Shown: positions 36,367 to 48,731, counted from the stretch's first letter. The stretch is DNA of 64,000 bases from Catonia carolina (GCA_035578175.1 JAQMRL010000010.1:33038784-33102783), one strand, 5' to 3'. Made by a program: numbers and translations. Notes: generated by a model not told the origin, from the letters alone.

Positions 36367-36687
36367 ATAGCTAGTGTATTTTAAAGGTGCAAGGGAAATG
36401 GATTATGGAGCGTGAGTGGTAAGTAGCAGAAATGTCTTTTGTTCTAAATAATGTTTTTAGAGATTTTATGCAAAAGTAAAAGATCTTTGTTCTATGTATT
36501 ATGGTATTTTTTTATTCTATGTATTGTTCTATATAATGGTAGGTTTTTATTGAAGAAATAGTTTCTTTTGTTGTACATGTATGCGTCAATAACAGCTTTT
36601 CTCACAAATGACTTGAGCATTTGATGGATGTCAAGTTCATAGAATTTCTGATAAAGCTACTCCGATGGATGGATACCTTGGTTTTTT
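36367..36687. other. Unassigned spacer
   Basis: About 320 bp without a recognised feature. Confidence 0.4.
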
Positions 36688-37627
36688 ACTTTCTCTTGCC
36701 TATATGAATATATAGGAAGTAAAGTATTGTTTTCTTGTCGATTTTTTGAAATCGAGTTTTCACCGGATCTTCACGTTTTCAGACCCTTTGAACCCAAAAA
36801 CATGTTTTTAGCGATTGGTCTGTGTGTATGTGAACAAAGTATCTCAAGAACGGAACATTGTACCAAGTTGAATCTTGAAACTTAAGTTAGGTACCACTAG
36901 AGGACCCGACACAAACATTTCCATCAAAATTGGTCAACCAGAAGTAGTAGTAGTAGTAACCGAAAGAAGTGGTAGTAGTTTGGGTAATTTTTCACTTTTT
37001 CCAATTTTATCAAAAACGGCTCCTACGATTATTTTTTTAAATCGCCTCACTTACTACATTTTTTATGCTCTACAAGATAAGGTAGGCGCCATGTGTGCTG
37101 AAATTCTTGGGAAGGCTGGAGAAAAATGTTTTTTTTTTAAGATTGCAGCTTAAATATGCATTTAATGGAAAAAGTTTAATATAATAAAAGTTGTAGACAA
37201 TTTAAAAATCTAGAACTTCTATTTCTAACGTTTGTTTGTGTAATGCTTAGTTTAGCGGTAATTTGTGATTTTCTGCTTTTTTCATGAAAACTGTAAAAAA
37301 GGTTTTTTTAAGATTTCAGCCTTAGTATGCATTTTACAACAAAAGTGTATTAATCAGATTTATAGGAAATTGAAAGATCTACGACTTTTATTTCAAGCAT
37401 TTTTCTCTATAGAGCCTAGTTTGGCACCAAAGAGTGATTTTCCTTATTATTGAGCCAAACTAAGGTTGATTTTTCATTTTGCTTTTTTACTCATGATTAA
37501 AATTATGTTATGTTATTATTTTTGAAGTTAGTTTTTTTTTATTTCTAATGTTTTATTATTATTATTAGGTTATATTGTTCATTATTTGAATTGGCAAGAG
37601 AAAGTCGTGTGAGTGTTCCACATCAGA
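36688..37627 (+). mobile_element. C element copy 5
   Basis: Complete but more diverged. It starts ACTTTCTCTTGCC and ends GGCAAGAGAAAGTCGTGTGA with a terminal hairpin and a long T run. The GT microsatellite has shrunk to a few units (36821-36832), and an extra GTAGTAGTAGTAA stretch lies near 36943-36960. Confidence 0.85.
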
Positions 37628-37649
37628 TTTTTTTTTTTTTTTTTTTTTA

Positions 37650-39489
37650 TTAAATACCCATTAAATAAGCTTCTAAAATTTTGTATTGGTACTGGAGTCA
37701 GTCATAAACTGATCCTTGACAGAATAAGAAAATAAAAGATAGTGGCATTGTATACTCTTTATAAAAATATTTATTGAAATACATTTTTATTAATGATTCT
37801 GATTAATTATTAAGATGCTTTTTATATGTTGATTGAATTGGTATCGATTTTATTTGGATCCTAAAGTTAAGAATAGATTTGAATATTTTTTTAATTAATT
37901 AAATTTATGGCAATCCTTATTTTTCTATTGGTTGTCTCATTCTAAAGAATTACTTATTTTATTAGTACCTATAAAAAAACACATTAAGTATTAGTTGTCA
38001 TAGTAAAGTTTTATATTACAGCCGTTAAATATAGTAGTTTATTTATAATTCATTTTCACTACTATATCAGTTGTTGTCCTAGAAGTTGTATTTCTTCCAT
38101 AGAAGCAGTTTGCTTAAGAAAATATAGGTCTAGGACCTCTCTTGTGTTTCTTCCTATATCCATTTCATTTGCTTCTTCCTCCACAGGGTGATACAAAAAG
38201 TATTTAATCATATCTTGTCAGCTGACATAGTTTGTTGTAAAATAAAATAAAATGTACTGTTGTAGCTGTTCTTTAATATTTTTTTAAATTTATTTAAGTG
38301 GAGACCATTTAATCAAATTACAAAAGATGTAAGGTGTTGCAAATATGTAGATATGAAACGACATGTGCAAGATAAAACAGCTTGGAGAACTGCATAAAAC
38401 CAGTCAAAAGACTGATGACAAAAGAAAGGGGAGACTTTCTATATAAACTCGTTGTTAACTTTTTTCCAAAGTTCTCGAGGTCTGTAAAAGATAGGACTTC
38501 ATTTTTTATTTTGCTTTACAAATATGTCGTTTTTTAGTTCATTACATTGACATTTATTGATTGGAATGAAACCAGGTTTTTTAAAAACAATTTCCTAGAA
38601 AAAATTACAATATTTATTTTTCTCAAAAAGTAATGCCTATATTGTAAGTTCCCTCCATAAGCTACTAGTAATTATCATGTTGAACAAACCCTGAAAATTC
38701 AGTAATGATGGCATTTGTCAATGTTGAAAAATCTGGAATAAAAATTTTGAAAAGGTAATTTTCAGAAAACAAGTAAATACTCAAAAGGACTTGTTCACTA
38801 AAATAGCAGAATTATGATATGACATAATTTTTTTTAAATAAAGAAAAATATGTTTTGTTATAGACATTATTTTGATATTGGAAAGCACACATTTCAAACT
38901 CCATATGAGTGTAAAATTCTAAAAAAAAAATTTTTTCATTTTTGCAAACCACTCCTCTTAAGGTTGTTTCAACTACTAGGTCATTAGCGACCACCTTACA
39001 GGATTGTTAAAAATACTAATGAAAATTATTAGTTATGTCAAAATATGCATGACATGTCAATAATAAAATAATTTAAAGTTCTTCAGGGTTTTTAGTACAA
39101 TATATTTTTCCTAAACTTGTCTAATTTCTTCAGTACTACTTACGTCATGTTGATGAACTTAGATGTAGTAATTGTGCAAAGTTTAATAAAGATTTTACAA
39201 GTAATTTTTGTGTTTTTGAATTGGAGTAAAGTATCCTCCAACTCTTTCCTTTTATCGCAAAGAGTTTCAGACATTAAGTGTAAGAAAGAGAATCATTTAT
39301 TATTTCTCATTTATTATCGCACTAAGTTAGTGTAAACTAACTCTTATAAAGAGTTTAGTTTAAGCTTTACTCTAAATTCGATTAAAATAATTTAATGTAA
39401 TATAAATAATTTAATTGTAATTTTTTAGTAGTCCAAGCCTAATAATCATTAACCATAATTATTAATTTTGACAATAAATAATTGTTAGG
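37650..39489. other. Unassigned intergenic DNA
   Basis: Contains a short LINE tail at 38300-38428 (listed separately). Otherwise AT-rich with no gene signal. The + frame at 39117-39335 has no motif. Confidence 0.45.
38300..38428 (+). mobile_element. EN/RT-type LINE, last 130 bp
   Basis: One frame reads QITKDVRCCKYVDMKRHVQD and AWRTA, then ends GACTGATGACAAAA as in the copies at 35956 and 56665. Very short 5'-truncated copy. Confidence 0.7.
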
Positions 39490-40335
39490 TCCATAACAGA
39501 CAAGTGGAGTGTTAAATTATTTGCACTATCTGCCAGACTATCTATCTCTTTTTGCACTCTATCTATACAGGCAGACCCTGTGGTGAAAGAAGTGAAGGTG
39601 ACATTTGCACGGTGGAAAGTAGATGCTTTTCAGAGGGCCTGACATGCTCATGACCATACTTTTTCACTCATTGAGAAAGGCAATGGTAAACCACCTTGCT
39701 TCTCATTTATTAATTTTTTTGCGTCCAGGAGACTCCAGGAGGAGTATAGGACATGTCAGTTATAACACCTGAAATACATATAAGAATCACACAATGTATC
39801 ACTACTGTCAAGAAAGAAATTCTTGTACGCTATAAAAAGTTTCACTGATCAAGTAATTTTTCAGATTTTTTTTTAAAGGAATGCAAATTATCACAAAATT
39901 TTAAAAATTGGGGTAATATATTCATAAATTTTCTCCCTTCATAAGTAGGTTTTTGTTCAAACAATTTTGTGGAGTGATTAACCACATAATAATCATTTCT
40001 GTTTCTCGTGTTATGATTGTGAACATTGAAATTTTACATAAAATTATTATGCCTAACATACATAATCACCTCAAAAATGTAGAGAGCGGGAACTGTAAGC
40101 AATTTAAGCTTCTTAAATAGTGGCCTGCATGAGGTTAGCTGGTTAGCTTCCACCATACATCTAATAGCTTTCTTTTGAATTTTAAAAACCTTATTCATAT
40201 ACCCATGCTAGAATTACCCCATAACGGATGTGAGACAGAATGAAGCCATGATAAGCTGTCATTAGTAATTTACTTAGTAAAGCTTCTAGAGAATCAAATC
40301 AACCTTTAGGCTGATGACCTAAACAACAGCAAATA
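39490..40335 (+). mobile_element. Retroposon A, split by a LINE
   Basis: 5' part at 39490-39705 (CCATAACAGACAAGTGGAGT start, with an internal deletion before CAGGCAGACCCTGTGG). 3' part at about 40263-40335 (TTACTTAGTAAAGCTTCTAG ... CTGATGACCTAAACAACAGC). Confidence 0.82.
39721..40262 (-). pseudogene. Jockey-like LINE, C-terminal ORF2 remnant
   Basis: Minus-strand reading gives a recognisable end of a jockey-type reverse transcriptase protein. Blocks include an SHIRYG-like stretch near 40220, QKKAIRCMVEA near 40155, LLTVPALYIFEVIMYVR near 40075-40120 and VVNHSTKLFEQKPTYEGRK near 39940-39995. At least one in-frame stop (TAA) and frame shifts are present. In the intact protein this region follows the RT core. 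The element is 5'-truncated and inserted into A. Approximate duplication CATT..TAATTT is seen on both sides. Confidence 0.72.
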
Positions 40336-40499
40336 ATTGTTTTAAGTTTATGTAAATTATTTATCATACCCAGATCCCGAAAGGACCTTAGCTTCGTTTT
40401 ACAATATGCTTCTGAAGTCAATTTTTTTGACTTAAGGGAAATTCAATTTTGTTCCATTGGAATATTTTCTTGCAACATATTACAGATTGAGTAAATATG

Positions 40500-40662
40500 A
40501 CAGTACAGATGGTGTAGTGGTCAGTACAACTGACTTCTATGCCAGGGGTCCCAGGTTTGATTCCCAGTTTTATTTGGCAATATTTTGTCACTCATTTTTA
40601 TCCATCACCTTTTATCTTCTATATTAATGTGCAAAACAGTCTGATGTGAAACCAAAAAAAAA
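40500..40662 (+). mobile_element. SINE family G, full copy
   Basis: A box TGGTGTAGTGGTCAGTAC and B box GGTTTGATTCCCAG at tRNA spacing. Its 3' part (ATCCATCACCTTTTATCTTC ... AAACAGTCTGATGTGAAACC plus A tail) parallels the 3' part of SINE B. Confidence 0.72.
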
Positions 40663-41349
40663 GTAAACAAATTCAGATGGAATGTAAGAAAGTAAAAAAT
40701 TAACTTTTGCGCTAACCTGTATGTCTACATATTACTTCTGTCTTTATCTGATCACCCCACTTTATTCACTTTTGTGACCATGATTGTATCTGTATACTAA
40801 TATATTTTTGTTATCTTTCAAAACAGAAGTATACTGAATGCAAGGCAATGGGTATTGACATTATATGGTAAATTTTCTATTGATAACATTGTAAGCAATA
40901 CTATCTTGTAAATACAGACACAGTTTATATACTATATATAAATTTTCTATTGAAAATGTCTTGAACGCTAAAGTACATCTTACATCTGTTTTATAAACAA
41001 ACGTGTTTATAATATGACACAGTTATCCATATAAAGTATATTTTGTAAAACAACTGACCATATCTTATGAAATGTATGACTCTCTCATGTACAACCATAA
41101 ATGTTAAAAAAAGAAAATCGTTTGACATAACTTACATGTAATAATAAAAATATTTTGCAATATTTTTATGGTATTGATTATCATTAATATTTTTTCCAAG
41201 TTATGTTTGAATTAATTAAACCAGTTTAGCATCTGTCTAGTCATTAAAAATATTTTTAACATTTTTTTTCACCTAATATTCTTAATTAAGGGGAATAGAG
41301 TGTTGAAAAATATTTTTATTATTTATTTGTATTTTATTCATTTATTTTT
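40663..41349. other. Unassigned AT-rich spacer
   Basis: No gene or recognised repeat. Confidence 0.45.
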
Positions 41350-41522
41350 TTTATTATTTTTGGTTTAACGTCCGACTGTTCTGCAATTACTGGTAATGAA
41401 GACAGTGAAGAATGAAATGATTTTTTGTAACGTATGAAAATATGCAGTGCCTGAATGGGATTCGAACCCAAGACCGCATGATGACAGGTGAGCGCATTAC
41501 CAACTACAACAATGCGGCCGGC
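41350..41522 (-). mobile_element. SINE B copy
   Basis: Minus strand. Head GCCGGCCGCATTGTTGTAGT, degraded A box, intact B box GGTTCGAATCC, then the shared tail (rc of GGTTTAACGTCCGACTGTTC) and a poor A tail. T-rich flanks obscure the target duplication. Confidence 0.85.
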
Positions 41523-41706
41523 TATTTTTTTGTATAGTTGTATTTATTTGTACAGGCATTAAGGGCATACCCAGGGTTTGAATTAAGGAGGAGTAACACA
41601 ACTAATATTAGATGTTCAGCAGGTTAACAGTAGCAAGATGGAACATACCATGTACTTCTTACTAAAGGAGGTTCATAGTTTTGGCATTTCCCTTTGTTCT
41701 GTTTTT

Positions 41707-42038
41707 ACTTTCTCTTGCCCTGTACAAATGTATAGGAAAGGAAAGTATTGTTTTATGATGATATTTTGAAATTGAGCTTTCACCGGATGTACACATTTTC
41801 AGACCCCCTGAACCCCAAAAAATATGTTTTTAGCAATTGGTCTGTGTGTACGTGAATGGGAACTCGTAGAAAGTTGAAACTAGAGTTTAAGTTAGGTACC
41901 ACTGGAGGACCCGACACTGACATTTTTATCAAAATCAGTAAACCAGAAGCAGTAGTTTATTGGTGTAATTTTTCACTTTTTTGCAGTTTTCTCAAAAACG
42001 GGTCCTACAATTTTTTTAAAAATCACCGCATTTATTAT
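41707..42038 (+). mobile_element. C element copy 6, 3'-truncated
   Basis: Starts ACTTTCTCTTGCC and matches the family through ACCCGACACTGACATTTTTA and TTTTTAAAAATCACCG, then stops about a third of the way. The microsatellite has almost disappeared. Confidence 0.82.
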
Positions 42039-42654
42039 TAGTTGAGTTTCCAGATCATATTTTTGCATTAAAAAATACAAAACATTAATACAAAGATGAA
42101 TAAGTTTAAAAAAATAGTACAGCATATATCAGTATATTACAGATATATAATTTTTTTTGAATTCTTAGAAATTAAAATTGATGGTAACCTCAACATGGTT
42201 TCAACTATGGAGGTACCTAATTTTTCAAATATAAGCACTAAGCTACATACCTACTTATTTATTGTTGCATGAATTTTTTACCTATGGATTGACTTCCTTT
42301 GTACAAAGTATAAAGAAAATAAAAAAGTTTGAATTTTTTAGCTTCTGTGTTAGCAATTACCTCCCGCTGCTTGGTGGGTACCCCATGCTCGTTGTGTGCA
42401 GATTTTCCAATAAATTTCTTAAATTTTTTCATTTCCATGACAGAAATTTGATGAGAATTTCCTTTGAGGAGCACTCTTTCTGTTCTAGTTTTGTTATGCC
42501 CACAAACAGCAGCTGTAGCTTTTGAGGAACCCCAAGTTAAGTCTTTCCTCTATCAGTTCTTGTCTTCATAATACACTGGAATATGTTGTAATGTTGTGTA
42601 CGCATAAATACTTTGTTACATATGTGTGGTTTCAAATTTCAACTTAACTTTTAT
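42039..42654. other. Unassigned intergenic DNA
   Basis: About 600 bp. Two opposite frames of 71 and 87 codons at 42259-42525 overlap each other. Neither has motifs or splice context. Confidence 0.4.
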
Positions 42655-43312
42655 GTTATTGTTGATGTCATCAGCCGAAAGGGTGGTTTGAACCTCTGGA
42701 TCTTCTCTGTTATATGCCTACCACTATTAACTCCAGTTCCCCTTGTGCCATAGTTCTCCCACTGCTGAATGAAGGTTCACACTACACAGTACAGCACGTG
42801 TTCTTCTCACATTCAGTCAATATGTGACCGTAGGCACACATACACTCATTGAACAGAGTCATCAACCACCATCTCAAACCATGCAATAAGATGTAGTAGT
42901 GGCCGACTCAAGGGGAACTGGAGTTAGTAGTGGTAGGCATATAACGGAGAAGATCTGAACCTCTAGAGGCTTTGCTAAGTAAATCTAGGAGTGAAGTTGT
43001 TTACCATGCTTTCCTCACTGAGCGGAAAAGTAGGCTTTTCAGAATGCAAGCCCCTCTGAAAAGCATCTACTTTCCACCTGTAAATGACACCTTCACTTCA
43101 TTCACCACAGAGTGTGGCTGCATATTCATTAATTCATATTATAATTCATTACTCTCAGAGGAAATAACTCTGACTAATGTATTTTACACCTCTACCTCCT
43201 CTGTTCTGAAATGCTTCAGTCTTATAACTGGCGCGATAAGAAATAGAATTATTTTTTGTAGCCCTGAAACTAGGAGATCGAGTGCAAATAATTTAACACT
43301 TTTTATAAAGAA
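42655..43312 (-). mobile_element. Retroposon A, split by a foldback MITE
   Basis: Minus-strand copy: tail (rc) GATGTCATCAGCCGAAAGG at the left and head at about 43312. It is interrupted at 42698-42955. The 114-codon + frame at 42972-43316 is the antisense of A. Confidence 0.85.
42698..42955. mobile_element. MULE-like foldback MITE
   Basis: 258 bp with inverted ends of about 47 bp. The left end reads GATCTTCTCTGTTATATGCC, and the right end reverse-complemented reads GATCTTCTCCGTTATATGCC. The pairing continues through CTCCAGTTCCCCTTG with two or three mismatches. A perfect 9-bp duplication TGAACCTCT flanks it (42689-42697, 42956-42964). Long inverted repeats with a 9-bp duplication are typical of Mutator-like elements. 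No coding capacity. Confidence 0.82.
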
Positions 43313-44080
43313 TTGAAATTGACTCCTTCCGTATGCTTGATTGACATAGATACATTTATCCATTTAAGATATGAAATTAGTTCAGGTTTTTAGGAGTAAT
43401 TATGTAGCAAAGTAATGCAGTTAAACACTTTCCTAATCTGATAGTGAATCAAAGATTCTGGGCTCTTGAATCCTGGAAGAAATCCAACAAAATATTCCAA
43501 GCACCTATTGAAACAACTCCTAAAAAAAATTTAATTAATGATAAATGAAATTTTTGGGGTTGTGAGTAAACTTGAGTAAAAACATTTAAAAAATCTTAAA
43601 GCATGTTATATAAGGAAGATTATAATTATCTTAAATTTTAACCATATGGTAAGTAAAATACTGTTGTAATAAAACGACATGTGTACTGTTTGGACAGGGA
43701 GTGTACTTTGGGAAGGGAAACTTGTTATTCGAGGTCAAGGATGTAGAGAGAAAAAAGGAGGGAGAATCAGGGTGAGTCATTTATTCATTATCTTGTGTTA
43801 ATGTATAGTATAGATATAGGCTGTAATAAACAATGGGGGTCCACCAGTCATCACAGCAATCCACCGCATGATACCGGACATCTTAAATCGTCAACATGCC
43901 CCTCTACTCAACCATCGTCGTCATCATCATCATCATCATCATCCGGTTGTAATCATTTTTGAGCGTATGCATTTGATGCTTTTGCGTTAGTACTAACCTC
44001 CCACGCGATTTTGCATAGACTTGTACTGCTCTATTCAGAACTCTCTCATTACAAACTGTTGTTACATTCAAAATAATATA
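43313..44080. other. Unassigned DNA with a (ATC)n tract
   Basis: A trinucleotide run at about 43919-43951 reads (GAT)n on the minus strand. It follows a short minus frame (44137-43904) and could be a LINE 3' tail. I could not recognise the protein. Confidence 0.4.
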
Positions 44081-45037
44081 AAAAATCTGTGTGAAACACT
44101 CACACAACTTTCTCTTATCAATGCAAATATTGAACAATATAACCTGTTTGTTTGTTTAGGTCATCAGCCAAAAAGCTAATTTGAACCTCTAGAGGTTTTA
44201 CTGAGTAAAACGAGGAATAAGGTGGTTTACCAAAGCCTTCCTCACTGAGTGGAAAAGTATGCTTATCAGCATGCCGGGCCCTCTGAAAAGCACATTTTCC
44301 ACTCTGCAAATGACACTTTCACTTCATTCACCACAGGGTCTGACTGTATAATGACGAAATTCATTATTTCAGAGGCAATAACTCTGACTAGTGTCTTTTA
44401 CACCTCTGCCTCTTCTGTTTTTAAATGATTCAGTCATTTAATTGGCTGATCATGTGACAAGAAACAGAACTATTCATTTTAGCCCTGCAATTAACAACAG
44501 ATTGAGTGTAAATAATTTGACACTCCACCTGTCTGTTATGGGAAAAATATAACCTAACATTAGTAATAAAACATTAGAAATAAACAAAACAGGTAACCTT
44601 CATAAACATAACCTCATTTTAATCATGAGTGAAAGACCCAAAATGAAAATCAACCTCAGTTTGGCTTAAAAATACGGAAAATCACTCTTTTACTCTAAAC
44701 CAGGCTCTGTAAATATAAATTCTCGGAATAAAAGTTGTAGATCTTTTAATTTCCTATAAATTTGATTATACACACTTGTGTCTTAAAATGCACGCTAAGG
44801 CTGAAATCTTAAAAAAATCGATTTTTTTACACGTTTTCGTGAGAAAAAAACAGAAAATCCCTAACTACCGTTAAACCACCGTTAACTACCGTTTTCGTTA
44901 CGCAAAAAAAATGTTTGAAATAACAATTGAAGAATTTTAAATTCTCTACAACTTTTATTATTATACTTTTGCGCTAAAATGCATATTAAAGCCGCAATCT
45001 TAAAAAAAAAAAACAATTTTTTTACGAGAAAACAGCC
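44081..45037 (-). mobile_element. C element copy 7, truncated, split by A
   Basis: The outer end (AAAAATCTGTGTGAAACACT, TTTCTCTTATCAATGC) is at the left and the match ends near 45037 (AACAGCC). The family's other third is missing. A occupies 44145-44545. Confidence 0.83.
44145..44545 (-). mobile_element. Retroposon A, full-length, in a C element
   Basis: 401 bp with a perfect 9-bp duplication AATATAACC (44136-44144, 44546-44554). The tail (CAAACAAACA, rc) is at the left. The interrupted C element gives an independent check of both ends. Confidence 0.92.
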
Positions 45038-45464
45038 AAGATGTTCGCTTCCAAAATTGGAACTTTTAGTTCATGCTATGGCTGCAACGGTGATATTGTC
45101 AAATCAAAAAAGGAAACTAAGGTTTCGGGTGTGACCTCTTATAGCGGTACGTAAAGTACTGCGGTAGTGATCTCAAAGATTTGATTCATTTCGATTTTAT
45201 TCCATGCAACTTGCTTCATGTTTTTCATTTTATAATCGGGGTTTTATAAAACAGGAATTTTCTCAAAAAGCACAATAAATTTTATAAGGTTATCTTTCTC
45301 CCACTCATTTTCATTCAGGGGTTTTTCATCTCACAAATCTAAGTACCAAATACACAGACTCCAGTACTAGTGGTTCATTGTACAATAATTTGTGTAGGTT
45401 CAATGTTAGGTGCAGTGTATGACTTTGCTACAAATAAAAATGCACCTCTAACTCAATTAAATGA

Positions 45465-46436
45465 CATGTTAACAATTTTCCTTGACGTTTACCGCGAACC
45501 AACGGATATCTCTTTTCCAGCTATATACTTTACTAGCATAGCCCGCCGCGCGGCTCCGCACGCGAAATGTGTGTAGGACCTAATCAATTTTTTAAAAATA
45601 AATATGTAACAGAAATTGTCTAGCTGCTAGATCGACTGTATATACTCCAACGTACACACACACACACACAACGTTTTGATAATTTACAACCCCGTGCGTC
45701 TTTCGTAATTATCAAACCCCCTTCATCTACATCAACAGCAATACTTATCACATGTACACACACACACACACACACATATTTATGAAAATCTTCATTAGGG
45801 CCCTTAGGGTTATCATTTTTGAAAATTTAAAAAAATGTTGCTCTGAATATAAATACGAATATGCTGTCAAAATTTCATGAAAATCCGTTGATTAGTTTTG
45901 GAAATTAGCCTGGAAAACACGCTTTGTCTTTATAATATTAGTATAGATGAATACATTGTAGTTTTTTTTTGGGTGGAAATTTCAAGAATTTGTAGCAGAG
46001 CTATATAGCTACTGTTCTGCCACATAATGTAAATGCGGCTTTACTCAAGAAAACTGCACAATTTTCTTTGACGTTTACCTCCAACCAACGGATATCTCTT
46101 TTCCAGCTGTATAGCTCATGAATTTGACCACCTTATACTTGAGTAATATTGTAGTTTTTGGGTGATGATTTAAAGAATTTGTAGCACAGCTATATAGCTA
46201 CTGTTCTGCCACATAATATAATTGTGGCTTTACTCAAAGAAAACTGCACAATTTTCTTTGTCGTTTACCTCCAACCAACGGATATCTCTTTTCCAGCTGT
46301 ATAGCTCATGAATTTGATCATATACTCGAGTAATATGTAGTTTTTGGGTGGTGATTTCAAGAATTTGTAGCACAGTTTTATAGCTACTGTTCTGCCACAT
46401 TATGTAAATGCAGCTTTACCCCCAAGAAAACTATAG
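45465..46436. repeat. About 190-bp tandem repeats, three and a half units
   Basis: Units at 45956-46148, 46149-46336 and 46337-46436 (partial) share TTTGTAGCACAGCTATATAG, CTACTGTTCTGCCACAT and CCAACCAACGGATATCTCTT. A further piece of a unit lies at 45465-45524. An unrelated element (about 45525-45955) separates that piece from the others. No reading frame is conserved. Confidence 0.8.
45525..45955 (+). mobile_element. Unclassified arthropod repeat with ...AATATTAGTATAGAT end
   Basis: It starts TATACTTTACTAGCATAGCC followed by a GC-rich CCGCGCGGCTCCGCACGCG. It ends with CATGAAAATCCGTTGATTAG and TTTATAATATTAGTATAGAT. This layout is common among dispersed arthropod repeats. Two (AC)n tracts (45655-45670, 45749-45775) lie inside. 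Class is uncertain. Confidence 0.5.
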
Positions 46437-46542
46437 ATTTAATCGTAGAAAAGTAATAAAATAAAATTTTGAATACGGTAAATAGTCTAGTGGAAATTTT
46501 TTTTATTTCAGTTATTTAATAATGTTTTTGGTTTAATTTGAA

Positions 46543-46690
46543 GTCGTATCAATAGCTTGGTTATTAGCGACTACGGTACACAACTGTTACGGTGGGTTTT
46601 GACGTCTTGTAACTTCCAGACCCTAGTCGGGAATCAAACCCGGTATCTCCGCGTTGTAGGCTAGCATGCTACCACTACGCTACGATGGTT
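46543..46690 (-). mobile_element. SINE-like family H (tRNA head)
   Basis: On the minus strand: A box TAGCGTAGTGGTAGCATG, B box GGGTTTGATTCCC, then a tail ending ATTGATACGACTTCAAAT. The tRNA-like head is missing proper acceptor pairing. A second copy lies at 53225-53392 with the same tail, so it is dispersed, not a tRNA gene. Confidence 0.65.
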
Positions 46691-46692
46691 TT

Positions 46693-47790
46693 GACTGAAA
46701 ATTTTTATTTTCGGTTTTTTACGTTTTTTAATAGTTTAGACCTAGACCTACCACAAAAACATTAAATTACAACAAAAAATTATTTTAATAAGAAAATTTA
46801 AGTTTTTATCAGGTTTATTCTAAAAAAATTAACATGTCGCCCAGAACAAATATTTTTCATATATTTATATTGCTCGTTTTAGTGCAAAAAGATTTTTTTT
46901 TAAATATCTGCTTAACTAATTTTAATATTCTTCGCTGTTGGTGCAGCTTTCCAACCAACTGTTGATGTGAAATTAAACTTGTTTGTGTACATTTGGCTTC
47001 TCATTTGTGCCCTTTCCCGTAAATTTAGATTTTTAACACTTAGATACGTTTTTCTCAGAAACCGTTTAACTACCAGGCTGAAATTTTTACCAGTTAATTA
47101 TCATGTACATTCACCAACATTGTTTTTACTTCTTCGGGCGCTCAAAAAAATATTAATACGCAAAAAACGTAGAAAAAAATTGTAAAAATGTTATGTTATT
47201 CGTTATTCTTTTAAAACCTTTATTGTCCAACAGATTAAATTTAAAAAATGTCAGTAGCTAAAACTACCCTACAACTGTTGTTGTTTAGGTCATCAGCCAA
47301 AAGGCTGGTTTGAACCTGTAGAGGTTTTACTAAGTAAAACGAGGAGTGAGGTGGTTTACCGATGCCTTCCTCACTGAGTGGAAAAGTACGCTATCAGCAT
47401 GCCGGGCCCTCTGAAAAGCACATTTTCCACTCTGTAAATGACACCTTCACTTCATACACCACAGGGTCTGGCTGTATAATGAAATTCATTACTTTCAGAG
47501 GAGATATCTCTGATTAGTATCTTTTACACCTCTACCTCTTCTGTTCTTAAATGATTCAGTAATTTAATTGGCTGACCATGTGATAAGAAACAGAACTATT
47601 TATTTTAGCCCTGCAACGAACAGATTGAATGTAAATAATTTGACACTCCATCTGTCTGCTATGGGCGTACCCTACAACTATAAGTGTGTAAAGTTTCATT
47701 TTCGTAACTTTCACCAATCCTATGAAAAATGTACCTAAAAATAGCAAATTTAACTTTGGCGGGATACACAGCACAGTCTCCCCTTAAATA
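46693..47790 (-). repeat. Family I, minus copy, split by A
   Basis: Minus strand runs from CTGTATCCCGCC-like sequence near 47765 to AATTTAATGTTTTTGTGGT near 46745. It matches 51535-52205 on the plus strand: AAAATTTCAGCCTGGTA, GTTAAAAATCTAAATTTACG, AAATGTACACAAACAAGTT. Class unknown; no TIR or tRNA head seen. The 72-codon + frame at 46967-47185 is antisense to it. Confidence 0.7.
47277..47668 (-). mobile_element. Retroposon A, full-length, in family I
   Basis: 392 bp with a perfect 11-bp duplication ACCCTACAACT (47266-47276, 47669-47679). The (CAA)n tail reads GTTGTTGTTTAGG on the plus strand at the left. Confidence 0.93.
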
Positions 47791-48382
47791 ATTTGCAAAG
47801 AAGATAATAGCTTATAGTAATAGATAAAAAATAAGGAAAAAAATTTTCAATTTGTAACAAGCCAATGTGTTTAGTTTATCTGCGGGGAGGAGTCCTTGAG
47901 TGACGTCAATCAAAGCGTTGAATGAGTGGAGTCGTTATGGCTGTGCAAATACCATGAACCACTTCATTGTCAATATTGTATTACGCGTATCTCATCGCAA
48001 ATATATTCAATGACATCATCCCTTTTAATATCACTTAAAATATGTTTTGCTTTTGTAATTACTTTCTAAGTTTATATAACTTTTCTTGTAACTACTTACT
48101 CATTCAAAAATCATTTCAGTTTATTTAATCATGTTAATTCATAAATTTAAAATTGTTATTTTAAGTGCAGGCTTTTTATTTATTACAATTGCGTAACATA
48201 TAAAGGAGTCCCGTTACTTCAGAATTCGGGGTGATTGAAATTATAGGAAGACACAGTGCCGGATTTAGAGGGGGTCACAGGGATCATGACCCTCCTCCAA
48301 ATTTTCTATTTATTTATTTTAATAGTTTATCTTTATAAAGTAATAAAGGGGTGTATGTATGCAATTATGACTACTAAATCTT
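47791..48382. other. Unassigned spacer
   Basis: Includes GTGCCGGATTTAGAGGGGGT at 48257-48276. This resembles the inverted end of some hAT elements, but no partner end was found. Confidence 0.4.
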
Positions 48383-48545
48383 CAGCCGGTCGCATTGGCG
48401 CAGTTGGTAACGTGCTCGCCTCTCATCATGCGGTCTTGGGTTCGAATCCCATTCAGGCACGGCATCTTTTCATACGTTACAAAATAATCATTTCAACCTT
48501 CACCGTCTGCATTAGCAGTAATTGCAGAACAGTCGGACGTTAAAC

Positions 48546-48578
<33 letters not shown>
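48383..48578 (+). mobile_element. SINE B, full-length, plus strand
   Basis: The clearest copy in direct orientation. A box TGGCGCAGTTGGTAACG, B box GGTTCGAATCC, then CAGTCGGACGTTAAACC and about 33 A. Duplication AAATCTT lies at 48376-48382 and in the last A run (48576-48582). The B box and A box match the tRNA consensus, but length and poly-A show a SINE. Confidence 0.9.
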
Positions 48579-48583
<5 letters not shown>

Positions 48584-48731
48584 AACGTAACAGAACTTTT
48601 GGTTATTGGATCGAATTATACTATTATTATACATATTAAATTTGCCCATAAATTTTTTGCGTCTAAAGCATTTAAGAACAGAAGAAATACAGGTATAAAA
48701 GACACTACTCAAGAGTTATCTCGTGCAAGAG

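Noticed and set aside
48383..48460. Possible tRNA gene with perfect A and B boxes
   Set aside because: Five similar copies with poly-A tails and target duplications show it is the head of SINE B. No cloverleaf with a paired acceptor stem.
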